A stretch of DNA of 59,183 nt, taken from Paramacrobiotus metropolitanus. Taxonomy: Eukaryota; Tardigrada; Eutardigrada; Parachela; Macrobiotidae. The notes below the pieces were generated by a model. That model was not told the DNA's origin and did not search any database. It worked only from the letters and a program-made list of their open reading frames with translations. This document shows, in pieces, positions 20,860-30,965 of this stretch (the stretch's first letter is position 1; every line of letters begins with the position of its first letter). The stretch lies in NCBI RefSeq assembly GCF_019649055.1, contig NW_026570530.1:1-59183 (forward strand). Direction: 5' to 3'. A program made the translations under genes and the position numbers.

Positions 20860-21140
20860 CAGCGCTAAAAATTCAAAGAAAAAACAAAGAGCCCAAGAAA
20901 ACCTAAAACCCTAACAAAAACCGAAAACACTAACCTCATGAAATAAAACAGAGGAAGCGCAGGGAAAAAACAAAAACATAAGAAATCATATGAAAGCCTA
21001 AAATAACCTAAGAAAACCTAGGCAACCTAAATAGGCCCAAAAGGAACTATTTGTAAGTAATTACACCTAAGAAGGCTTAATAAAAATTAAACTTGAAGAC
21101 TTAAGAAAACATAAGAAAACCTAACAAGGCTTAACCCGGT
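20860..21140 (+). repeat. A/C-rich low-complexity repeat
   Basis: Irregular repetition of AAGAAAACCTAA and CCTAAAATAACC words with few G or T. It is not an ordered telomere repeat. Confidence 0.5.
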
Positions 21141-21275
21141 CGACACCATGCATGCCAATTGGCACGGTGAAGGACCGAATTTTTGTAGCTAGTTCTAACG
21201 CTCCTACAGTGTGTTTGTTGGTCTTATTTCAAAGGAGAAGAGTGAAAGTATAGTTAAAAACGTGAAATTCCACAG

Positions 21276-21564
21276 TCCAAACCTTTTCCACGCTCTTCGA
21301 CGACAAGTGAAATTACCATTCCGGAAACCGCTTGTGATTATGACCCCGAAGAGCTTACTGCGCAAACCCGAAGCGCAGTCTGGTTTCGATGAATTCTTAC
21401 CCTCCAGCGAATTTAAACGTATTTATCCTGACGGAATTGCTAGCAAACACTCAGACACGATTAAACGCGTGGGTTTTTGTTCGGGAAAGCTGTTTTATGA
21501 ACTGGATGCAGAAAGAACGAAAGCTCGACTGGAGAATGATATAGCGATCATCAGAATCGAACAG
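21276..21564 (+). CDS. OGDH: Isolated exon of 2-oxoglutarate dehydrogenase E1
   Basis: The exon encodes about 96 residues of the C-terminal transketolase-like region of the thiamine-diphosphate-dependent E1 subunit of mitochondrial 2-oxoglutarate dehydrogenase (TCA cycle). Diagnostic blocks are SPNLFHALRRQ, LPFRKPLVIMTPKSLLRKPE, SGFDEFLP, VGFCSGKLFYEL and AIIRIEQ. The FRKPL/TPKSLLR version favours OGDH over the paralogue DHTKD1. The exon is stop-free, begins after TTCCACAG (ending 21275) and ends at CAG before a GTGAGA donor (21565). Neither the preceding exon nor the following one, which should begin with PFP and carry an EE-H-N motif, is recognisable within the flanking sequence. It may belong to a gene with very long introns, or it may be a duplicated exon. 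Confidence 0.8.
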
Positions 21565-21601
21565 GTGAGAGTTTTAGCAACCTGTTCAATTACTGTAAGT
21601 A

Positions 21602-22321
21602 CAGGGCTGTAGGGCTCCCTGACACTTCGACCGCCTGACATTTCGGCCGCCCGACATTTCGGCCGCCCGTCACTTCGGCCGCCCCAAATGTCGGCCGCCG
21701 AGACTTCGCCGCCCACGGAGCAACTCAATACCACAACTGGACCAGCAAGGTTGAATAAAATTGAAACAATCAACTGCCACCACTTATGATAACTTATCAG
21801 AATACAAAATGCAGTCAAGCAAATGTACGTTCGATTTACTAATTATGATGCTGCAATTGTATAATCGAATCCATGCACCTTATGCATAATTGCATACAGG
21901 TAGGTACTACTGTATACAAATGGCCGCTCAGTTTCAAATCTGCTATGCATCTGTACGTAATGCATATTAATTTCGAATCTACCGCGCTGCTTGCACATAT
22001 GCATAAATTTGCGTACGTATAATTACGTATGTATGTACTATGTATTGTGATGAAATAGTAAATATATTGTAATGTGAACAGGCTGTATGTTAAATGCCAG
22101 ATTGACGGTGCAAGTTTATGGTGATACAAACATAATAAAATAAATAATTTACTTTTGTTGGATTTAAGGTTAATTTTTATCGAAAACGCTGCTGAGTGCT
22201 GACAGTCTCAGGTTTATCAGATTGTTAGGCAGCCGGAAACTCAAGCAGCCGAATTGTCAGGCAGCCGATATGTCATGCGGCCGATATGTCATGCGGCCGA
22301 AATGGCAGGATACCCGGGCTG
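21602..22321. mobile_element. TA-flanked MITE with subterminal GACATTTCGGCCGCC repeats
   Basis: The ends CAGGGCTGTAGGG and (reverse complement) CAGCCCGGGTATCC are imperfect inverted repeats flanked by TA (21600-21601 and 22322-22323). Just inside each end are tandem 15-17 bp units of GACATTTCGGCCGCC, about five on the left and four inverted on the right. No transposase is encoded; the 107-codon minus frame is repeat-derived. It lies 37 bp after the donor site of the OGDH exon. Its units resemble the CATTTCGGCAT triplet at 20741-20792, probably a remnant of a related element. Confidence 0.65.
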
Positions 22322-22656
22322 TAATCGGTTGCACTATTGCATCACAGATATATGCTGTGCACTAACTTAATAAGTTAATTTCGACCAAACGAAGAGCTCT
22401 GGGTTAAAAAGAAAGTTCGAAAAGGAGTGGAAAAATACTGTACAAGTTGTCCTTGAAAGGCTGACGGTGTTTTGGACGATTTTTCTAGACCTGCCCTTTC
22501 CCGCATGATCTCATTAGGGAACAGCTGAAGTTGTATCTTAGCGCACAAATCGTTTGGACACAGGAAGAGCACTAGAATGCAGGTGCATGGACGTACATTC
22601 AACCCCGTATGGATACGCTGCTCGGACGCGGGATGAACGACGAGCGATCTGTACAG
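22322..22656. other. No gene supported
   Basis: A 125-codon minus frame (22375-22752) crosses into the hAT-type element and has no recognised domain. The last eight bases, CTGTACAG, are the left target-site duplication of that element. Confidence 0.4.
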
Positions 22657-23524
22657 TAGTGCCCTGCAACGGAGTCGAAAACTTCGTCCAGTCCGATCCG
22701 AACTAATAAATTTTTCTCCGAACCCAGTCCGACTCCGAATTTTCAAAATCATACTCCGACCACTCCGATCCGTAAATGTTTTTTACAAATCCGAATCCAG
22801 TCCGATCCGCTCCGAAAATTTTTGTCATATTTATTTTTTATTTCATTCCAGAAAAATCTATAACACCTATACTATCCGCTGCAACAATTAAAGATAGCGC
22901 ACGCCAAGTTATTATCGAAATTTTCAATTCTTAAAATCTTCGGAACGTTTATTTGATTTTTATACAATCTCCGTTTGAATTTTGCGTCGTCTTAGGCATA
23001 GATTGCTCATACCTGAGCGTTTTTCGAGTTGCGAATTCCGAAAATTTTGATCTTTTTGCCATCGCAAAAACCACAGTTTCTGGCTGGTGCTTTCACGTGT
23101 TAGTGGCATCTCTTTTAGTTCTTAACAAAAGAACTCATAAAAGTTATAATTCGGATTTTTTTTTTATTGAACAAGCTTCGCTTCTAACAAAGGGCACAGA
23201 GTAAGTAACTGAAGTTAACGTAAGTAATAGAAGTAGCTACGTTTAGTGCTTTACCGAATCACACAGAAGCCTCGCGCGGAGCGCGAAGCTGGCGGTGCTT
23301 TTTGTCCTAAGAATTATGGAAATTCTATAAAAATCAGTTGAAAATATAATTTTATTTCGGATAATTCGGAGTCATAATTGCATCCGAATCCGATCCATTC
23401 AGGCAAGCCTAAACTCCGAAACCACTCCGATCCGAATTTTTTTAAAACAAATCCGTCCAATCCGCTCCGAAAATCGGAGTGGATTCGGAGCGGTTCGGAT
23501 TTACCAGTCCGTTGCAGGGCTCTA
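22657..23524. mobile_element. hAT-type non-autonomous element, 868 bp, perfect TSD
   Basis: The ends TAGTGCCCTGCAACGGA and (reverse complement) TAGAGCCCTGCAACGGA differ by one base. The target-site duplication CTGTACAG is exact at 22649-22656 and 23525-23532. Subterminal 100-150 bp at both ends are filled with TCCGATCCG/CGGATCGGA-type words, a usual place for transposase binding sites. Inside, at about 23271, is a TCGCGCGGAGCGCGA repeat shared with 4799-5420. No transposase frame is present. Confidence 0.85.
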
Positions 23525-23532
23525 CTGTACAG

Positions 23533-24840
23533 TAAGTCAGGCTTGGAAGTGCATTACCGTAATGTGAGACCGATGGGCGGATACAACAATCCACTGGTAT
23601 TTTGTAGATACAGTATATCGGAAGGGCTGTATCTGCTGCCACTGTTACAGGGAATAAAAAGCGACATGAGGTAAATTTATGAAAATTATAAAACGGTATA
23701 CGTAGGCTTGAACACATAATATGCAAAATGGAATACAAATGGATGCGTGTGACACTGATAATTATGATTGCAGTCGGAGCAAGCGAAAGTGATTCAGGAA
23801 GTTATGACATGGCAGTGAAGGTGTTAATTTCCGGTGCTTACACCTGCGAGGCAGCTTGGCTGTGGATCTTTTTAAAGATAAATGTGGCGGACAGTTGTTT
23901 GTAGCTTTGGAATAGACATATTCTTTGGGTTCATCGCTGGTGGTTAATGATCTTTATTTTTATGATGTAGAAAGGCTGTGATGGGAATTTTTCAGAAAGG
24001 TAAAGAAGTATGCTTTGCAGCTTTGAAATTTCACTGTTTGACTATGTACTGCGCTTTTCTTTCGCCACACTCTGTGACCAAAACTTATGGCTTATTTATA
24101 GTGCAAAACAAGATTATTGTGAGCTTAATTTTTTGGAACACTTTTCTGTTTCCATTAAAGTACTTTCTGCGAAATCGAACGAAAGTACCTTGAGCGAGGG
24201 ATTTCCTTGCACATAATTATTGATTAAATCTTTAGGCTTGTTTTGAGCTCTAATGCTAGATCCAACTGTGATCCAGATACGGAGACCTAAACGGAATAGA
24301 TCCCGTGGAGCGAGCAATGCGATATGTATTGCGAGCTATGCGGAAACGCAAAACGCCGCACCGCTAATTGCTAACTTTTATAATATTGAAAATTCCGACA
24401 ACAGAAAATCAACACTGATCGGCGCAGCTCGATCGTAAATCGTAGAGCCAATTCTACAGTGTGCGCAGCACGTGCTATGCCGCGCCCACTAACACAACTC
24501 AAGCCAATCAGAAGCGAGACACAACACAGACACGTAATCCAGGTAGCGCAGCGTTGCGGACGTGAACGCTAGTGAACCCCCGCTCACATGCCTCTGGGGG
24601 GATGCCGAGCTCCGTTGAGGCTGGACATGCTCCCGAATCCACGAAAAGACGGCGGTCGCCGGTGTCTGTGCGTGCTCAAAAACATCAAATTCTCTTATTC
24701 CTTTTATCACATCAATTCCATAAGGCACAATTCCATTTAACAAGATGTGAAAAAAAGAGATCCATTTATAAAAATACTATCGTTTAACAGATCAACAGTT
24801 ATAAGATCAACAGAAGTATTAATCAAAATGTAGACTAGGA
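23533..24840. other. No gene supported
   Basis: About 1.3 kb with only short unsupported frames (23978-24317, 24489-24787). No exon-like conserved peptide, tRNA-like fold or repeat was recognised. The AAAGGTCA words of the retroelement start just to its right. Confidence 0.4.
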
Positions 24841-26019
24841 TCCTCCATTTCTGACTCGTAAAGGTCACAGGTCCTGTCCACCGTTTCCAGCACTTTGGCC
24901 CATTCCGCTCTGTTGAGCCATCCGGCGCATATGTAATGCGACTTCATCACAATCCGCTTAAGAATCAGGTGCGTATCAATGTACGACTTTAGAAATACTG
25001 CTTCATCTTTGGAATAAGGTGCGTATCAATCGTACGACTTAAAAATGAGATCCAATAAAGGTCATGGAGGGACGTCAATAAAGACAAGCGTAGTTCGCTT
25101 CCTCCCTGGTAAAAGTCATCCTTTGTTGAGGTGATCCGGGATGTGCGACTCGTTTGGGTTAATGGTCCCAAAAGGTCATGCGACTTAAATTCTAATACGG
25201 TGACTCTCTTGGGCGGTAATGATCCCAAAGGTCATCCAACTTCTCTTCAAACTTCGATTAAAGGTCATGGAGGAACTTAGCCAATTATCTGCGGCCTTCA
25301 AGCACTTCTTTGCTTGCCTCCCTGGTAAAATTTTCAGGTTGACCTTTCCGTCGCACATCCAACTTCAATATGCCTCGAGCGGCCAGAGTGCCGGCAAAGT
25401 TTACCGTAACATCTCTGATGGGGCCGGCTAACTACCGTATTAAATTTACCCCATGACATTTCCACATTCAATCTTTTACTCTTGTTCGCCGCTTGTGGCC
25501 CGTCTTCGTCTCGAGAGATCCGGTTGAATTTCCGTAGTTTCTCTCGTTAAGTTTTGACACTGGATCGCTTGGAGGGATGGCCGGTATAATTTACCGTAGC
25601 AACTCCAATGAGGCCGGCTGACTGCCGCATCAAGTTTACCTCATTAATATTTCCACCTGTTATCTTTCTCTTTTTCGCCGCTTGTGGCCCACTTTCGTAT
25701 TCAAGAGATCCGGCTTGATTACCGTAGTTTCTCTTGCCAATTTATAACACCGAGTCGCTTGGAGAGGAGAGCCGGCTAACTGCCGTAACAACTCCCTTGG
25801 GGCCGGCTTTAGGGACCGAATCAATTTAAACCCCAGTAAATGCTCCACATGATTTCTTTCAGGCAATTCTATGCTACAAACGCTGAAAACAACAATTACA
25901 CGAATGCAGTTAATGTTAATATGTCACGTCGCCCTCATACAATCACCATTTTCCATTTTTATGACGTACCGACAAATGCCGTAGACGTCTTTTCAATAGT
26001 GTGATCCTAACGATCAACA
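24841..26019 (-). mobile_element. 3' non-coding region (possible LTR/UTR) of the retroelement
   Basis: This is the roughly 1.2 kb downstream of the second ORF. It holds six exact AAAGGTCA words, five on the plus strand between 24860 and 25267 and one on the minus strand at 25340. It also has a direct repeat AGGTGCGTATCAAT (24967 and 25017) and a 190-bp tandem repeat. I could not define LTR ends because the 5' copy is missing, so the outer boundary near 24840 rests on where the AAAGGTCA words stop. Confidence 0.5.
25390..25852 (-). repeat. 190-bp tandem repeat, 2.3 copies
   Basis: Units start at 25390, 25580 and 25771, each with GCCGGC/GCCGGT, TTACCGTA, GGGGCCGGCT or GAGGCCGGCT, TCGCCGCTTGTGGCCC and GAGATCCGG. 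Copies are roughly 75-80% identical. Position and size recall the tandem regulatory or insulator repeats of gypsy-class untranslated regions, but that is analogy only. Confidence 0.7.
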
Positions 26020-29000
26020 CTATTCCATTTCATTTGAGTCGCCCTCCTCGCCGTCTCGCGGCGGCCGCTTCTTAGAACTTTCGGGTTGATTGCGGTCAGA
26101 CGTTCGGTCGACTGGTCCCGTTACATCAACTTCCATGACCTTTGTCGGGTCAACTTGCCGCTGGCCACGACCTTTCCCTTGACGACTGCGCTTAACCGCC
26201 TCAACTCGATGGCGTGCGTCATTTTCCTCTAACCGAAGTCTACGATTGTTAGGGTCATCCGCCAATCGCCGTTGCACATCAGCGAGGTGTTCGCGGAGCT
26301 GCTGGTTCCGTAGACCACGTCGTCCATATGCCCGTTTGAGGACTCGCTCGGTCATACTGAGTGACGACCTCCCGTTTGAATTTTCAGCGACTCGTCTCTT
26401 TAAGTCTGGGCCGAGCATTTCGCCTTCTCTAATGTTCTGAAGCGCCGCTTGGACTTCGCTCCATGTCCGGTTAGTCACATCCAACGGTGCGCCTAGCGTG
26501 TAATCTGTCGGCTCCTTCGTTTTTACACCGCTAGTCTCCGTTTTCTGGGGGGATATTGCCGAGTCCGTTGGGTCGGTTGTCTCCAATTCATCAATCCTCA
26601 GTTTTGCCAGCGAGCTAGATGATGACTGCGCTGATTTCGGTTCGTCGGTCTTCTCTTTCTGTGGCAAAATCTCGTGACCTTCCAGTTCACCTGCCGACTT
26701 CGATCGCTCTTTCTCATACACCTCTTTCAATGGTGCGAACAATAATTTCTGGTACACCTGTCGCGCAGATGCCGCTTCTGCTTTTACTGCTGTCTTGTCC
26801 ATGGGGAGCATGACCTTTTCTTTCTCCCGTTTTTCAGAAGTCCCATGACCTTTCGGTTGAGTTTCTTCCGTCGTAGTTCCAGTTGTCTCTTGACCTTTAG
26901 ACTTTTCTGTCGCCGATTCCAAAGGAGTTGGAACAGAAGTGTCGTCGTCGCTCTCTTCCGATTCCACGTCCATCGGCCCTTTCGTTTTCATCACTTTCTT
27001 AGAAGAAGCCTGAGCGGCTTCTTCTTCAGCTGTTAGCTGTGCGATCCGATTTAGTATGGGAGTTGTCGGATCCCCACTCGATGGCATCTTGTCCATCTCC
27101 TGGCTGTCGGACATGTTACAATGGACTTGATTTTCCGGTGGTATCAGGCCTACTCTCGTATATCGGATCGGATATCCTTTATGTGCGTTTGTTGTGGCAA
27201 GGATGTTCTGTTTTATCATCCTTGGCAACGCGCGTTCAGTAGCGGTATCGATTTCCTTTATCATCCCTTTTCCGTCATTCCAGACAGCATTAATGTATTG
27301 GCTGATCCGGTGGCTCGTTGACCCCAAAGGGCTTGTCATTCCCGCAATTGCCCTTTTTACTCGCATTAAGGTATCTTCATTTGTAGTCGTCAGCGCCTTA
27401 TCCGAACTTGACGGTCTGAATAGCTTAGCCTTATACGCGAAATTCGGATGTTTCTGGATTAGTTTTCCTGCATTCTGCGTATTCCAATACCACATCGAAC
27501 TTCTGGTTGGTAAAACTACGGTGCATTTCCTTCCTCAAATATTTCTTTAAGCCAGTTCTGAATTTCGACGTTACTGATGTCGTTCTTATCCGTGTAAAGT
27601 TCTTTTCAGCTCCGTCAAATGCATCAATGATTTCGTCGATCGTAGTCAAATTATCGCTGTCTGGATCTTCAAATTCAGCTTCGTCTCCTGAATAATCAAG
27701 TTCACTCTCTCCATCCGGTTCGATGTAATTAGCCATCGCCAATGCATCGATTTTCCTGGCCTCCTTCCCTTTCTTTCTCGGCTTTGCGGGTTCGCTCTTT
27801 GCTTTTTTCCCTTTTTCAAGAGCCTCCGCTAAGCTTCCTGTTCTGTAGTTCTCGATCGAGTCGTTTTCGGGTCCGTATGTGATCTCGTACTAACCGTCGA
27901 AGTACTTGGAAGGCTTACTTCCGATGCCTCTGATTCGCGGGACGTCTCTCGTTTCGCTTTTTCACGCGTCCCTTTCTCTCTGCGCTCTTTCGTAGTGGAT
28001 GCCGAGATAACCACTGGAACAATCTGTTTCACCGCTATGACCTTTCCTTTGGATGTTGACGGCTCAGGCTCGGTGACCTTCGACTTTGATGTAGCCGATT
28101 CGATAACAAATTTCTTCGGAATTAGAGGTGTGGATGACCTTTCTCCAATGTCGCCGACTGATTCCTCCAGTATTTCAACATCGTGAGACGGCGGTTTATC
28201 TTTCCTCCGTCTCTCCTCCTTCTTTTTCCCAGTGCTTGTGCTCTCGCTTTCATCACCACTCTTTTTCTTCTTATCTTCTTCCTCCTTTCGTTTCTTTAGG
28301 AAGTCACCTTTTTTAGTTCTCACGGTTCATGGCTTCATCCAGTTTAGCCGTTCTCCTTGGTTTAACGACCACTTTTGAAGGCTGGTTATCCTCCTCGGCC
28401 AATTCGTCATCTCCATCGGCCGGTTCGTCTGCCGAATCGTCGTTAGCTTCCTCCTCTTCTGAATCAGCCTGTTTCGATGGTCTCTTGGTACTCTCCGTTT
28501 CGGCCACATCGGCTACGGAGGCCTCTGCATCTCTCCGGCTCCACTTTCTTGTGCCGGGTATTGAGTCTGAATTTCCGAATATGGGGTTTCTTTTATCTGT
28601 CCCTGTGTTTCGATCTCCCACAAAGGGTTATTCTTCGCGTCATAGAACACCGTCTTATACGTTCCGTTTACCGTTCTTCGTGTGAGTCGGAAATGGGCTT
28701 CGTCTATCTCCGCTCGATGTCGCATCATGCTGATCAGTGTATTCGCTTGAACTAAGGGATCTTGGCGTTCGCTTACTGGTATCAGGTTCCACAATTGTTC
28801 TAATGCTGCCCGATTGGCGTGCTCGGCGCTCTCTTCTGACACGTCCCATGGGGCGTATGGGATTGGATCTCCTGTTATCGGATCGACGATTAATGCGGTT
28901 ATGCAATCCGTTGTTCCATCACTGAAGTGGAGTGTCAGCGTCACTTTTCTGCATGTTCTGTCGGTATATTTCAAGGTCGATTCGTAATCGTCTAATATTC

Positions 29001-30847
29001 GTTTATTCGGGTCTGGGTCTGCTGTCGGTTTCGGCCGAATTCTCTCTTTCGTCAGCAATTTACCTTCCACTGTGTATGTGTATGCCAGGTGGTCATCATT
29101 TGTGCCCACTTTAATGCGGATCCATGCGTCTTCTTCGGTCGCCACTTTGGACACCACATGTTTCATCATCTGAATGAGGACTCTCGGGTTATGGCGTTCT
29201 TCCGGGGGGAATGAACTGTAGCGCCTCATTAACCTCTGTCTTTGACCTTTCCCCAATCTCGGTTTTGACTGACCTGTCAGCTAGGGGATTATATGAGTCA
29301 ATCTCCTTATTCGTTCTTTTATCGACTATCCGAGCGGTGACCTTTCGTTCGTTATGGTCAGTTCCAGTGTATTTGACCGTAAAAGTCCTGCACTTCGGAA
29401 ATCGAATTGAAGCGGCTTCTGGATCCGACGGCATGGGTGGTGCACTCTTTCTAACCACTGGAATCGGTGCTTTACTCGTCGTGACCTTTTTCGCCCGCTG
29501 CTCTTTCTTGTCACTTTCCTTTGGACTGGTTGTCGGTGACCTTACTCTTTTTCCACTTTTTACGGTCCCGCTAGACGGCTCTGTAACCGAACTGGTACGT
29601 CCACGTACTGATCCTGCGGTTGAGCTAGCCCGTGACCTTTCTGCTCGTTCGGTTAGTTCGGCTTCAATTTTTCGTTTTGTGTCTAGGAGAACACTATCCG
29701 ACATCTCCTCTACGGGTGCTGCAACTAATGCCTGTGATGGCCCCGCCGCGCTGCTTGTCGAGGGTCTCCTTTCCTTAGGAATCATCTTAAGGAATATCTG
29801 TATCTTCTCAATCATCGGCGGCCATTTTCTGTTGGTTAAAGCCGGATGGTATTGTTTCATCGAGGCGATTCTGATCGCCAACTCTTTTCGTTTAACCTCG
29901 ATGCTTTTAGTCTTCTCCTTCATCGCGATGTGGACAGCTTCAATGATCGCGTCCAGACTCATTAATCTTCCATAGAATGCATGTTCGTCTTCAACTCGCA
30001 TGTGGATTCTATAAAGATCCCGACACATCCGGTTAAAATCTTGGATGGCCGCTGTATCGGCCGCTGTCAGTCTTTCTCCGTTTTCCACGATCACGTTCAA
30101 TCGCACATCGTCTTCTCTCATATCCAGCGGAAGTTTAGGTGAATAATCATGCACGGTTGGTTCGCCCGGGGGCGTTGCCCGTAGACCGTCTGGTCCGACC
30201 TGCTCCAAATTTGAGCCCAGCGATGGCAGTACACCTCGCGGTCGTGGAGAATCGAACCGATTTCCTCCTCGCCTCCCTCCTTTTTGTGGCGAGTTCCTGT
30301 GAAGTCGTTGCGCTCCCACTTGCTGCGGTGTTCTCATACGAGGCGTTCCGATATCTGACAATGATAAGCCTCCCGATTCTGGGAAAGGCGGCAATATCGG
30401 AGATGACCTTTGCGACTGGGCCGCTAATATTCCCATAAACCGACTCGGTGTAGTCTGTTGCGGTGGCGGCATCAACATTCTTGCCGGTCCCATCATTACC
30501 TGCGACGGTCCCATCGGTGGGGTATACGTTTGCGTTTGGTAAGGGGCGCTCGTTACTTGTCCCAAATACTGGGTTCCGGCAGGTGAGCCGTGGTGCACCC
30601 AGTTGACCGTATCTTGATAATTCATCGGCTGTCCAGGATCATGATACACATAATACTCCGGGCCGCCATAATAACCTCCTTGGCCTGGTTCGTTCTGTGC
30701 CGTTCCGACTGACGACGTCGACCCTTCACCATATGAGGTGTCATACTCGTATTCGCCTTCCATTCTTTTTGGGGTCGATGTCTTTAACGGGTTTCCGATG
30801 CTTTCCGAATCAGAATTATCTGAATTCTGCCGTTCCAATTTGTCCAT
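26020..30847 (-). pseudogene. Second large ORF downstream of pol (Gag-like or novel), frameshifted
   Basis: This is one long reading path broken by about five single-base shifts into frames 30847-29189, 29256-28513, 28621-28313, 28323-27829, 27742-27431 and 27495-26020. A true ATG starts it, 17 bp after a splice-acceptor-like TATTTTATTGTTACAG (ending 30864). In order it shows an acidic and Tyr/Gly/Pro-rich N-terminus, a Pro-rich middle, a helical segment (DFNRMCRDLYRIHMRVEDEH), Ser-rich basic linkers, a tandemly duplicated ~110-residue domain (29.4-28.6 kb), acidic then Lys/Glu-rich low complexity, a further folded-looking block (27.6-27.1 kb) and a basic C-terminus. There is no zinc knuckle, signal peptide or membrane segment. 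Position suggests an env-like slot, composition a Gag-like role; both are guesses. The shift near 29202 lies in a C6 run and the one near 27460 in an A4 run, so assembly error is possible. Confidence 0.55.
28600..29420 (-). other. Tandem duplicated ~110-residue domain in the second ORF
   Basis: Copy 1 (about 29400-29060) runs from FTVKYTG through RKVTARIVDKRTNKEI, then LQFIPP and, after the frameshift, EERHNPRVLIQMMKHVV, ending TYTVEGKLL. Copy 2 (about 28990-28610) runs from LTLHFSDG through ITALIVDPITGDPI, then LWNLIPVSERQDP, LISMMRH and VNGTYKTVFYDAKNNPL. Shared features in order are a beta segment ending T-A-x-I-V-D-x-x-T, a helix ending L-x-x-I-P-x-x-E-R-x-x-P, M-M-x-H, and a final V-x-G-x-x beta segment. 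I do not recognise the family. Confidence 0.5.
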
Positions 30848-30863
30848 TAACTAAGCTTACCTT

Positions 30864-30880
30864 CTGTAACAATAAAATAA
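30864..30880 (-). promoter_or_regulatory. Splice-acceptor-like site before the second ORF
   Basis: The minus strand reads GTTATTTTATTGTTACAG, ending at 30864, then 16 bases to the ATG at 30847. This is a good pyrimidine-rich acceptor. In gypsy-class errantiviruses a third ORF is expressed from a spliced subgenomic RNA, so a similar arrangement is plausible. The donor would lie in the missing 5' part. Confidence 0.4.
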
Positions 30881-30954
30881 CAAAGGTTAGCTTTTTAACG
30901 GTGATGACCTTTCCTTTACACCTTCCCAACTCCTACTTTTAGTGAAGTAAACCC

Positions 30955-30960
30955 TTTATT
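30955..30960 (-). terminator. AATAAA just after the pol stop
   Basis: A minus-strand AATAAA lies 5 bases past the terminal TAA of pol (30966-30968) and about 110 bases before the second ORF. It may cause early polyadenylation of pol RNA or be coincidental. Confidence 0.3.
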
Positions 30961-30965
30961 CGTAT

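Larger units (their letters stand above)
19150..21275. other. Intergenic or intronic DNA with simple repeats
   Basis: No exon is recognised. Contents in order are the foldback at 19631-19742, a CTACGTACATTC-type repeat at 20044-20165, a CATTTCGGCAT triplet at 20741-20792 and an A/C-rich stretch with repeated AAGAAAACCTAA words at 20860-21140. If the OGDH exon at 21276 belongs to a real gene, this is partly its intron. Confidence 0.4.

Noticed and set aside
20860-21140. Telomere-like CCCTAA words
   Set aside because: Only isolated ACCCTAAC occurs within an irregular A/C-rich stretch. There is no regular 6- or 7-base period.
21276-21564. DHTKD1 instead of OGDH for the isolated exon
   Set aside because: The FRKPL...TPKSLLR...E blocks fit OGDH better from knowledge of the two families, but a search should confirm.
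26020-30847. The second ORF as a retroviral-type envelope gene
   Set aside because: I see no signal peptide, membrane-spanning segment or cysteine-rich ectodomain. The protein is charged and low-complexity over much of its length.
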